Under the pieces are notes generated by a model. The model had not been told where the DNA came from, did no database searches, and saw only the letters and a program-made list of their open reading frames with translations. Positions 35,944-43,462 of a stretch of 51,220 bases of DNA are shown piece after piece. The DNA is from an uncultured Puniceicoccaceae bacterium (GTDB lineage Bacteria; Verrucomicrobiota; Verrucomicrobiia; Opitutales; Coraliomargaritaceae). Numbering within the stretch: position 1 is the first letter of the stretch; every line of letters starts with the position of its first letter. The stretch covers positions 1 through 51,220 of the forward strand of contig CAJQOS010000052.1 of the NCBI GenBank assembly GCA_905479975.1, in the 5' to 3' direction. Made by a program: the position numbers and the translations under genes.

Positions 35944-36377
35944 ACTTGGTCCTCCTCTAATGTGAAAGTGGCGGATTGTGTTGTTTTCGCAGTCAGGTAT
36001 TGCTGCTGGAGCGATTTGGCTCGGGCGATATCGGCTTGTTGCTCTTTTTTTGTATTTTTCGAGCCACCGTTGGTGCAGAGGATTAGTTGGCGTTCGTCGC
36101 CAATTTCATCGTAAAACGCATATAGGCGTAGCCCTGGGCGTTTGAATTCATAGATGCCGTCACCGACATGCTTGAAGTTTTCTTTGTGTTCATAAGTAGG
36201 AAAATTGGAAACAAATGCGATGCGTGTGGCCATTTGATGCCATTTGCGGCTATCATCTTTATTTAGTTTCTGTAGGAATTTCTCAGCTAGATCTTTACCA
36301 TTGATGCCTAGAGTAACCACCCTGCGACACTCTCCAACGTGCAGCGTCCGTAATACTATGTCAATTGTGCGTTTCAC
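35940..36377 (-). CDS. RelE/HigB-like toxin (Gp49 family type)
   Basis: The 145-aa protein has a RelE-superfamily core with GIYEFKRPGLRLYAFYDEI, LILCTNGGSKNTKKEQQ and DIARAKSLQQQY, as in HigB/Gp49 toxins that cut mRNA on the ribosome. A GTG at 36375-36377 is the only plausible start. It lies 12 bp after the hsdR stop and inside a palindrome that may be its operator. Toxin before antitoxin is the HigBA order. Toxic activity is inferred from family. Confidence 0.8.
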   Translation of the reverse strand: MKRTIDIVLRTLHVGECRRVVTLGINGKDLAEKFLQKLNKDDSRKWHQMATRIAFVSNFPTYEHKENFKHVGDGIYEFKRPGLRLYAFYDEIGDERQLILCTNGGSKNTKKEQQADIARAKSLQQQYLTAKTTQSATFTLEEDQV

Positions 36378-36389
36378 TTATATGTGAAA
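36372..36389 (-). promoter_or_regulatory. Palindrome at the hsdR/toxin junction, likely antitoxin operator
   Basis: TTTCAC - TTATAT - GTGAAA is a perfect 6-bp inverted repeat with a TATA-like spacer. It starts right after the hsdR stop and overlaps the toxin GTG start. XRE antitoxins bind such palindromes. It could give the downstream genes their own repressible promoter. Only position and symmetry support it. Confidence 0.5.
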
Positions 36390-39275
36390 TTACCCGACGA
36401 GTGCGGTGTTGAGATCTTCGAGGACGGATTTGAAATCCTTGCCGAAGAGTTGACGGACTTTGGCGAGGCCGCCTTTTTGGTTGAAGGGGACGTCTTCGAA
36501 GTCGTCGGGCTCGATGGCGGCGCTGCTGGCGATGTGATCTTTGATCATGTGCAGCCACTCCAGATGGACGCTGCTAAATGGGGTGTGCCCGAAGGCGCTT
36601 TGGCTCGGCTCGGAGGCTGTGATCGAGCCGTCGGCATTGCGTGTCGGTTCGGCGTCTTGCGATACGGGGGCGCTGGAGCTTTGCTCGTCGAGCCATGCGG
36701 CAAAGCGTTGATCGACGATCTCGGCGTAGGGGACGAGTGGGATGCTCTCGGGCTGTATGCTGTGACGGACGAGGGTGATAAGATTGGTTAAGGTGCGCAG
36801 CGGATCTTCGCTAGGCTTGCGGCCTTCGAGGTTTTCGTAGGCGCGCCAGACTTCCTCGGGTGCGATGTTATACGGTGGCTTAGTGACAGCGGCGGCGAGT
36901 TGCTTGATATGGCTGTAATTGAGGTGCCGGTCTTTGTGCGGAAGATTGTAAAGGAACTGCAGGGCGGTGAGTTCGTCTTTGTTGTCCTCGATGAATTGCT
37001 TCCAGCTGTCGATTAGGCCTTCAGCCTTCTCGGTGTCGTAGCCTGCGAAGAGGACGGAGTCGGAGGAGGTATGATCAATCGTGACCTCGGTATCGCGGCG
37101 TTTTTGCTCCAAGAATTCGCGTAGGGCTGGGTTCGCGGCAATGGGCTTGGCCGCTTCGTTAGCCAAGGTGTCGGTAGCGAGTTGCAGCGCTTCGGGGGTG
37201 ACTTCGGCGGCGGAGGCATCGGCGTGCCCAGCCGCATGATCGGCAATGACGTCGGGATCGGTGGCACGTAGTAAATCGGCGGCGATCTGTTTGACGCTGT
37301 GGCCGCCGCTGAGTTCACGCACTTGCTGGCGGTCGCTCTCAGTGAGGTTGCAATCGAGGCGAGCCAGTCGATTGGCGGCGCTGGCGAGGGTGTCGGGATC
37401 GCGGTCGCCCATGGCGATGCCGAGCAACAGCTTGTCGAAGGCGACGGTTGGCTTGCGCTCGATGGGGCGCGAATCGGTCTTGTCGGATTCGGTGACGCCG
37501 ACGGCATCGACCAGCACGAAGTGTGTCTTGTTGCCTGCGTCTGGCGTGACGGCTTGGAAGTCGGTGGGATCAATGGTGCGGGTGCCACGGCCTTTCATCT
37601 GCTCAAAGTAGAGCTGGCTGCGGACGTCGCGCATAAAGATCAGGCACTCGAGGGGCTTGATATCGGTGCCGGTGGCGATCATGTCGACTGTGACGGCGAT
37701 ACGGAACTCGGGGGCGGTGCGGAAGGCTTTGATCAGATCCTCCGGTTTGGCGCCTGCGCGGTAGGTGATCTTTTGGCAGAAGTCGTTGCCCTTACCGAAT
37801 TCCTCGCGCACGAGATGCACGATCTCTTCGGCGTGGTTGTCGTCTTTCGCAAAGATAAGAGTCTTGGGCACCCACGGTTCGGCATAGCCGAGCGCTTTTG
37901 CGCGTGCGGGGCGACTGGGGAAGAGCTCGGTAAAGAGTTTGTCGCGAAAGGTGCGGATGACCGTGCGCATCTGATCGGGGGCGATGACACTACGATCGAG
38001 GTCTTTGCCTGAATAGTCCTCGGCTTCGTCCTGGAGCTTCCAGCGCTCGGCACGGGTGAGGCGGTCGCGTTTCTTGTAATCGAATCCGGACTCAAGGGTG
38101 CTGCCGCCTTCGGTTATCTGCGTCTTGATGCGGTAGATGTCGTAACCGACGTTGACACCGTCGGCGACGGCTTGCACGTGTGGGTATTCGGTGACGAGGT
38201 TTTGATTAAAGAAACCGAGGGTGTGCTTGGAGGGGGTGGCAGTGAGGCCGATCAAGAAGGCATCGAAATATTCGATGACTTGCTTCCAAAGATTGTAGAT
38301 GGAACGGTGGCACTCATCAACGATGACGAAGTCGAACTCTTCGATCGGGATCTGCGGATTGTAGCTGATCGGGACAGGTTCTTTCTTGCCGTTGCTTTGA
38401 GTGGCGGAGGCTTCGTAGCCGGAATGCTCATCGAGATCCTCCTCCATCTCTTTGCCTGCAAGTTGGGCGTAGAGGCGTTGAATGGTGGAGACGGTGACTT
38501 TGGCTACGGGGTCGATGCCGGCGGGGCCGAGCATCTGCACATTGTAGAGTTCGGTGAATTTACGGCCGTCGTCGGGAGTGGTGAATTGCTGAAATTCGTT
38601 GACGGTTTGGCGGCCGAGGTTGCCACGGTCGACCAGAAAGAGAATACGCTTGGCTCCTGCGTGTTTAATCAGGCGATAGCAAGTGGTGGCTGCGGTATAG
38701 GTTTTGCCCGAACCTGTGGCCATCTGAATGAGCGAGCGCGGGCGATTGTCGGCCAGTGAGAGCTCCAGCTTGGAGACGGCATCGATCTGACAATCACGTA
38801 GTGGCTCGGTGATGAGATCGGGGAAAGTTTTGAGGCGGTCGCGCAGTGTGTCGGGCTGGTGGACGCGGGCTAGGAGTTCTTCCGGGCGATGAAATGCGAA
38901 GACTTTACGCGCACGGGCATCGGGTTCGCGCTCATCCGTAAAGAGTGTTTCGAGGCCAGTCGTCTCGTAAATGAAGGGGAGTGGGTCGGCCCAGCGCTGT
39001 ATGTGTTTGGTCGCTGCGGTGCCATATTCAGCCGCCTGCGTGTGGACTGCACTGAGTGTGACGCCTTCTTTTTTAGCTTCGACGATGCCGATGGCCTTGC
39101 CGTCTGCGAAGAGCATGTAGTCCGCTGGACCCGTGGCTGTGGGAAACTCGCGCACTGCGACGCCTGATTGTGCCGCGAGATTGATGGACTTCACATTTTG
39201 AACTGCCCACCCAGCAGCAATGAGCTGCTGGTCGATCTGTTGGCGGGCTTGTTGTTCTGGTTGGAGGTCGGACAT
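36390..39275 (-). CDS. hsdR: Type I restriction endonuclease subunit R (EcoEI-like)
   Basis: The 961-aa motor/nuclease subunit cuts unmethylated DNA. The PD-(D/E)xK nuclease is at the N-terminus (Asp52 in GPADYMLFADG, Glu66 and Lys68 in GIVEAKK). The SF2 motor has Walker A QMATGSGKTYTA (Lys191), DECHRS (from 320), GLTATPS and the motif VI-like QMKGRGTRTID. The C-terminal ~300 residues match the EcoEI R C-terminal domain. It is the first gene of the 12-kb island operon. Bases 39276-39584 upstream should hold the promoter but I could not pick one out. Confidence 0.95.
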   Translation of the reverse strand: MSDLQPEQQARQQIDQQLIAAGWAVQNVKSINLAAQSGVAVREFPTATGPADYMLFADGKAIGIVEAKKEGVTLSAVHTQAAEYGTAATKHIQRWADPLPFIYETTGLETLFTDEREPDARARKVFAFHRPEELLARVHQPDTLRDRLKTFPDLITEPLRDCQIDAVSKLELSLADNRPRSLIQMATGSGKTYTAATTCYRLIKHAGAKRILFLVDRGNLGRQTVNEFQQFTTPDDGRKFTELYNVQMLGPAGIDPVAKVTVSTIQRLYAQLAGKEMEEDLDEHSGYEASATQSNGKKEPVPISYNPQIPIEEFDFVIVDECHRSIYNLWKQVIEYFDAFLIGLTATPSKHTLGFFNQNLVTEYPHVQAVADGVNVGYDIYRIKTQITEGGSTLESGFDYKKRDRLTRAERWKLQDEAEDYSGKDLDRSVIAPDQMRTVIRTFRDKLFTELFPSRPARAKALGYAEPWVPKTLIFAKDDNHAEEIVHLVREEFGKGNDFCQKITYRAGAKPEDLIKAFRTAPEFRIAVTVDMIATGTDIKPLECLIFMRDVRSQLYFEQMKGRGTRTIDPTDFQAVTPDAGNKTHFVLVDAVGVTESDKTDSRPIERKPTVAFDKLLLGIAMGDRDPDTLASAANRLARLDCNLTESDRQQVRELSGGHSVKQIAADLLRATDPDVIADHAAGHADASAAEVTPEALQLATDTLANEAAKPIAANPALREFLEQKRRDTEVTIDHTSSDSVLFAGYDTEKAEGLIDSWKQFIEDNKDELTALQFLYNLPHKDRHLNYSHIKQLAAAVTKPPYNIAPEEVWRAYENLEGRKPSEDPLRTLTNLITLVRHSIQPESIPLVPYAEIVDQRFAAWLDEQSSSAPVSQDAEPTRNADGSITASEPSQSAFGHTPFSSVHLEWLHMIKDHIASSAAIEPDDFEDVPFNQKGGLAKVRQLFGKDFKSVLEDLNTALVG

Positions 39276-39584
39276 TTATGAATCAAGACAATGGCGGTCT
39301 ATTCGAGCATTGCTTTGAAGGAAAGCGTTATAGCTAAGCGGAATCAATTGGAAACTACGCCTTTTTTTGTTCTATTCTTGATGCTAATCAGCCTAACAAT
39401 GAGGCTGAGCATTATGTCCGAGCCCGAGGTTACTAGATTCGCGTCTAGTGTGTTGAAACGAGATTAGGTAAGGATAAATTGACGAAATGGCGTTCAAGGC
39501 CGATGTATAAAGGGATTTGGGGGGATTCAGATATCCAGTTAGGACATCCTCGGATGGCTCATTTTATATCGATCGCAGAGGGCA
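39276..39584. other. Gene-free upstream region of the island operon
   Basis: No convincing gene. The region contains the inverted repeat ACTAGA-TTCGCG-TCTAGT near 39433-39450 and several AT-rich stretches that could hold the hsdR promoter. No integrase fragment is seen between hsdR and the tRNA-Leu boundary. Confidence 0.5.
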
Positions 39585-39615
39585 CAAAAAAGCGGGCTAC
39601 GATGTGTAACCCGCT
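39585..39615 (-). terminator. Terminator of tRNA-Leu (minus strand)
   Basis: A 9-bp stem with one mismatch (arms 39591-39599 and 39607-39615) is followed on the minus strand by six T residues (39585-39590). It lies 13 bp beyond the tRNA-Leu 3' end and is part of the island side of the junction. Confidence 0.75.
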
Positions 39616-39622
39616 GATTGTT

Positions 39623-39685
39623 AAGAATACCCAGAGTGGGGATCGAACCCACACATCCGAAGATACAAGATTTTGAGTCTAGCGC
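39623..39685. repeat. Right 63-bp island boundary repeat (inside tRNA-Leu)
   Basis: Identical over all 63 bp to 27132-27194. It covers the 3' end of the intact tRNA-Leu gene from the end of its D arm through the discriminator base and 5 bp of flank. The distance between the two repeats is 12,491 bp, giving the size of the inserted island. Confidence 0.93.
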
Positions 39686-39709
39686 GTCTACCAATTCCGC
39701 CATCTGGGC
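39628..39709 (-). tRNA. tRNA-Leu (anticodon CAA)
   Basis: On the minus strand the 82-nt gene begins GCCCAGATGGCGGAATTGG, and the 3' acceptor TCTGGGT pairs with the 5' strand (G-U at the first pair). The D arm, the anticodon loop CTCAAAA with CAA (complement at 39673-39675), a long class II variable arm and a normal T arm are all present. CCA is not encoded. Its 3' part is the attachment site of the defence island. Confidence 0.93.
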
Positions 39710-39849
39710 TCATCTAAGAATGGGGCTTTTATGGCTGTGATTTTTTGGAATGCAAGCTCTGGATTCGTAATTTAATCAAAGAGTTGCCATTGTCGGGAAA
39801 TCGCCTAATTATATGCTGTAATTAATCCTAATATTAGTGGAAGTGGACT

Positions 39850-40407
39850 ATGAATATTCTATTTATTGAAGATGAACGTGAGTTGCGTGAGAGTGGTGTG
39901 GCTCAGTTAGAGCTGCATCGGTATACTGTCTATCCGGTCTCTAATCTGGCAGATGCTCGTGCGGTAATGGAAAATCCTGCGATGCCGGTGCACTTGGTCT
40001 TAGCGGATCAGAGCCTTCCAGACGGGCAGGGCATACAGTTCGTGATCGAGATGAAGGAGCAATTTCCTCATTGTATGTATACGATTGTTTCAGGTTGTTT
40101 GACGGATGCGAATACCACTTTGCTGGATGAGAAGGAGATCCCGTATTTCCGTAAGCCTTTGCTTTATGGGAATGTGGTCGAAGGATTCCGCCGTGAACAT
40201 GTGATGGGGGCTCCTTCGAGAGAGGTTCCTGTTGAAGCGCTGAGTGAGGCGGCCGAGGCAGCGGCGCAAGCTGCGGCGCAATCTGCGGCGGAAGCAGTTG
40301 AGGTGCCTAGCCCTGAGTCTGAGGTGCCTAGCCCTGAGCCTGAGGTGCCTAGCCCTGAGTCTGAGGCTCCGAAGCGGAAGAAGTGGTTCGGCTTATTTGG
40401 TAAGTAA
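39850..40407 (+). CDS. Response regulator receiver protein with repetitive tail
   Basis: The 185-aa protein has a receiver domain (1 to ~115): acidic residues in FIEDERE, the acceptor Asp in HLVLADQSLPDGQG (about residue 54), and Lys in YFRKPLL. It has no DNA-binding output domain. Instead there is an Ala-rich stretch, three copies of a 7-residue EVPSPES-like repeat encoded by a 21-bp tandem repeat (40300-40362), and a basic end (KRKKWFGLFGK). The tail may anchor it to membrane or partner. No kinase lies next to it after the island; before insertion the hybrid kinase at 25561 would have been its near neighbour across tRNA-Leu. Confidence 0.82.
   Translation: MNILFIEDERELRESGVAQLELHRYTVYPVSNLADARAVMENPAMPVHLVLADQSLPDGQGIQFVIEMKEQFPHCMYTIVSGCLTDANTTLLDEKEIPYFRKPLLYGNVVEGFRREHVMGAPSREVPVEALSEAAEAAAQAAAQSAAEAVEVPSPESEVPSPEPEVPSPESEAPKRKKWFGLFGK
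40300..40362 (+). repeat. Three tandem 21-bp units in the response regulator gene
   Basis: The unit GAGGTGCCTAGCCCTGAGTC(T) occurs three times, with one C/T change in the middle copy. It is in frame, giving repeated EVPSPE(S/P). Copy number could vary between strains without breaking the frame. Confidence 0.85.
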
Positions 40408-40483
40408 GTGATTTTGAGGTTTGCCTTGTCGGTCGCGCCTCCGTGCTTGTGCTTGTCTGGATTTTGCGTCTGCTTAGCAAATT

Positions 40484-41320
40484 ATGAAAATACGCATCGA
40501 AGATGATTTTGAAGATGTGCTGATGAAGGCTTCCACTGGGCTCGGCCTGGGGAAGTTGGCACTGGCGGAGCAGGCAGGTTTACCTGTGGCGGCTGTTGCA
40601 GCATTGCTGGACGCTGAAGTGGATGAGGCCAGTTTACGTGCCGTCGCTCCAGTGCTTGAGTTGGATGCGGATGCGCTCGTTTCGATGGCGAATGGAGCGT
40701 GGCAGCCTGAGCCGATTGAACTCGAGGGGCTGCGTTGTTATAATACGCCGTTCCCCGTCGATGGCTATGAGGCGATGACGGTTAATAGTTACCTCGTCTG
40801 GAGCCCGCAGACCAAGGTGGCGGTGGCATTTGATACCGGGGCGAATGTGGATGCGCTGTTGGCCGATGTGAAAGCGCTGGGCTTAGAGTTGCATGCGGTG
40901 GTGCTGACACACGCGCATCGCGATCACATTGCGGCCTATGATGAATTAGTGGCGACGATTGAAGGGGGCATTGCCTTTGCGCCGAAGCTGGAGCCTTACG
41001 GTGAGGCCGACTTGCTGGAGCATGGTGATTGGCTGGAGTTTGACGGCTTCGAAGTGCGGGCACGTCAGACCAATGGGCATTCGCCCGGAGGTATGACGTA
41101 TGTGATCGAGGGCCTCGGGCAGCTGATCGCGATTGTGGGCGATTCGCTCTTTTGCCTGTCTCAAGGGGGTGCACCAGAGCACTATGCTCAGGCGTTGGAA
41201 AACAATCGTGAGAAAATCCTTTCGCTGCCGAAAGATACCATCTTATGCCCAGGGCATGGGCCGATGACAACGGTCGCCAATGAGCAGGCGCACAACCCGT
41301 TCTTTCCGGAGCTTAAATAA
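40484..41320 (+). CDS. Metallo-beta-lactamase-fold hydrolase with N-terminal XRE-like domain
   Basis: The 278-aa protein carries an MBL domain (about 85-278) with LTHAHRDHIAAYDEL, NGHSPGGMTYVI, IVGDSLF and CPGHGPMT, so the two-metal site looks complete. Activity may resemble glyoxalase II-like thioester hydrolases. The first ~70 residues read as a small helical XRE-type domain (KLALAEQAGLPVAAVAALLDAEVD). A DNA-binding domain on an MBL hydrolase is unusual; it may instead be only a helical lid. It is 76 bp after the response regulator. Confidence 0.82.
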   Translation: MKIRIEDDFEDVLMKASTGLGLGKLALAEQAGLPVAAVAALLDAEVDEASLRAVAPVLELDADALVSMANGAWQPEPIELEGLRCYNTPFPVDGYEAMTVNSYLVWSPQTKVAVAFDTGANVDALLADVKALGLELHAVVLTHAHRDHIAAYDELVATIEGGIAFAPKLEPYGEADLLEHGDWLEFDGFEVRARQTNGHSPGGMTYVIEGLGQLIAIVGDSLFCLSQGGAPEHYAQALENNREKILSLPKDTILCPGHGPMTTVANEQAHNPFFPELK

Positions 41321-41326
41321 AGTCGC

Positions 41327-42226
41327 CTATTGAATGGTGACGGGAATCACGAGTTCGGGCAGTCCCTTGGCATTGATGTAGAGGTGGCCGCTGCCGACTT
41401 TGTCGCCTTCGATGGTTGCGCTGACAGTGCGTGCGCCTTCGGGGATGAGCACTTCCGGCATGATGATGCTGTTTGGAATGTCGGTCGTGATATTGATGTA
41501 AAGGCCCTCGTAGGGAGCAGGGGTGTCGAGCGCAAATGCGAGTGCTTGGCGTTGTCCGGGCTCTAATGTGAGCTTGGTGGGCAAGACGCTGAGTGGACTA
41601 GCGGGGTCAATGCGCAGATAGCCTGCGGTCTGCGAGCGTGTGGTGCTGCGCACTTCGACTTTGAAGCCGAATCCGGGCTTATGCTTGGGGATGACGAATT
41701 GAAGTTTGCTCGGTGAGACAAAAATGGTTTCAGCTGCTACGTTATCTACGAAGATGAGGTCTTCGCTTGAGAAGTTCTGACCTGTGATCGTGGCACGTGT
41801 GCCGATGGCTGCGCGGGTGGTATTAATTGTCAGAGTGATTCGACTCGGTAGCTGGACTTGGTAGAGGTCGGAGATGATCTGCACCTGAACTGGAGCTTCG
41901 TCCTCTTTTTGTGTGACGAAATTCAGCACATAGTAGAAGCGGGTGAGGTCTTGCTCAGTAGGTGCTTGGTAGTCGTATTCAAAGACGCCGCTTGCTGCTG
42001 TGTCGGTTGCCATCGGGTATTGCTGGCCATCGATCACCACGAAGGCCTCTAGGCTGGTCGGGATGACGGTCTTCTTTTTTACCTCTGCTTGGGCGCTCAA
42101 GGTGTAGGTGCCAGTGGGGGAGGCAGGTGCGATGGCCGGCGTGGTGTTGACGATTTTGACGCCGCAACCAGTGAGGCAGAATGCGAGGGCGAGGGCGGAG
42201 GAGAGGAAAATGCACTTGGCTTTCAT
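41327..42226 (-). CDS. Lipoprotein with IPT/TIG domain
   Basis: The 299-aa protein begins with a lipoprotein signal (MKAKCIFLSSALALAFCLTGC). A middle IPT/TIG Ig-like fold reads AAIGTRATITGQNFSSEDLIFVD to KLQFVIPKH (about 150-210). N- and C-terminal parts look like further beta-sandwich domains. It is likely on the cell surface or in the periplasm, binding carbohydrate or other proteins; the precise role is unknown. The upstream in-frame extension lacks family features, so ATG 42226 is used. It is divergent from the HemW-like gene, with a shared ~57-bp promoter gap. Confidence 0.78.
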   Translation of the reverse strand: MKAKCIFLSSALALAFCLTGCGVKIVNTTPAIAPASPTGTYTLSAQAEVKKKTVIPTSLEAFVVIDGQQYPMATDTAASGVFEYDYQAPTEQDLTRFYYVLNFVTQKEDEAPVQVQIISDLYQVQLPSRITLTINTTRAAIGTRATITGQNFSSEDLIFVDNVAAETIFVSPSKLQFVIPKHKPGFGFKVEVRSTTRSQTAGYLRIDPASPLSVLPTKLTLEPGQRQALAFALDTPAPYEGLYINITTDIPNSIIMPEVLIPEGARTVSATIEGDKVGSGHLYINAKGLPELVIPVTIQ

Positions 42227-42283
42227 AAATATGAGGTGAAGGTATGCCTCCTCACTATGGACCTGCAAGAAAAAGAGCTGAAA

Positions 42284-43432
42284 ATGATCGATCCCGCGCA
42301 AACAGCATTGGGGCTCTATTGCCACGTCCCGTTTTGCGCCTCGACCTGTGATTTTTGCGCCTTTTATCAGGAAAAGCCCCGCCGTGGGGACTTAGACCGC
42401 TATCTCAACGCGATGGACACCGAGTTTGCGCTGATTCCGCAGGATCGGGCGGTGGATACAGTGTTCTGGGGCGGCGGCACCCCGGGGCTGCTGTCGGCCA
42501 AAGATCTGGAGCGGCTTGGGCGATCCATGTTAGAGCGTCTTGGCAACGCGCCTGCGGAGTGGACGATCGAGATGGCACCTTCGACGGTCAAAGCGGATAA
42601 ATTGGCCGTGTTGCGTGATCTCGGGGTGACGCGTATTTCGATGGGGGTGCAGAGTTTTGATGCCGAACTGCTGGAGTCACTCGGGCGCTTGCATCGGCCG
42701 AATCAAATATATACCGCGTGGGAGCGTGTTCAAGCGGCGGGCTTTGCGCAGACGAATTTGGATCTGATGTTTGCGATTCCCAATCAATCGATTGAGCAAT
42801 GGGAGGCTGCGATTCGCGAGGCGGCTCGGCTCGGGCCGACGCATCTTTCGACTTATTGTCTGACGTTTGAAGAAGACACCGCGTTGTATGTGAAACTTTC
42901 CGAGGGGAAGATTAAGATCGATGAAGCGCGCGAGCTGCGGTTCTACGAGCGCGGATGGGAATTGCTCGCAGAATTGGGCTATGCGCAATACGAGATTTCG
43001 AATTTCTCAAAGTCAGGTGCAGAGTGTATTCACAATGTAAATACTTGGCGTATGACGGAGTGGATCGGCTGTGGTCCCTCGGCTGCCAGCCAATATCAAG
43101 GTGAACGCTATCAACGCCCGTCTAATCTCGACGAATGGGCCAGCGCGATGGAGCAGGGCACGCCGCCGAAAACCGAAGTTGTCACCCTTGATGACAGCAT
43201 ACTGATGGCCGACGCGATCATCTTTGGGCTGCGCATGAATGCCGGCATTGACTTGGCTGATATTGCGCAACGCTTTCCTGCGCCAGGGGTGATGGCGGTG
43301 CTAGAGCCATTACTAGCACGCTTTGAGGCTGAAGGTTTGTTAGTTCGAGATGGGGCGCATGCGCACCTGACGCATCAGGGGCGTTTGGTGTGCGATGCGA
43401 TCGGCAGTGCGGTGCTGGAAGCGGTGGTGTGA
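42284..43432 (+). CDS. hemW: HemW-like radical SAM protein (coproporphyrinogen oxidase-like)
   Basis: The ~382-aa protein has the radical SAM cluster motif CHVPFCASTCDFCAFY (CxxxCxxC) near residue 15-25. The HemN/HemW strings VFWGGGTPGLLS, ISMGVQSFDAELLESLGR, NLDLMFAIPNQ, THLSTYCLTFEEDTAL and a C-terminal HemN domain follow. The lack of HemN's extra N-terminal motif and its length favour HemW, a haem chaperone, over a true oxidase. Start could be ATG 42284 or 42257 (9 residues longer). It is convergent with rpoN. Confidence 0.85.
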   Translation: MIDPAQTALGLYCHVPFCASTCDFCAFYQEKPRRGDLDRYLNAMDTEFALIPQDRAVDTVFWGGGTPGLLSAKDLERLGRSMLERLGNAPAEWTIEMAPSTVKADKLAVLRDLGVTRISMGVQSFDAELLESLGRLHRPNQIYTAWERVQAAGFAQTNLDLMFAIPNQSIEQWEAAIREAARLGPTHLSTYCLTFEEDTALYVKLSEGKIKIDEARELRFYERGWELLAELGYAQYEISNFSKSGAECIHNVNTWRMTEWIGCGPSAASQYQGERYQRPSNLDEWASAMEQGTPPKTEVVTLDDSILMADAIIFGLRMNAGIDLADIAQRFPAPGVMAVLEPLLARFEAEGLLVRDGAHAHLTHQGRLVCDAIGSAVLEAVV

Positions 43433-43443
43433 GTGGGTTCGTT

Positions 43444-43462
43444 CGCTAAAGCTTCATGCTAC
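43444..43462. repeat. Solo copy of the CGCTAAAGCTTCA repeat end
   Basis: CGCTAAAGCTTCATGCTAC matches 18 of 19 bases of the right end of the inverted-repeat element at 49906-49930. It sits in the gap between the HemW-like gene and rpoN and supplies the rpoN stop codon. Confidence 0.7.

Noticed and set aside
37299..38759. Two plus-strand frames (237 and 195 codons) opposite hsdR
   Set aside because: Shadows of hsdR codons on the other strand; Gly/Asp-rich translation without a domain.
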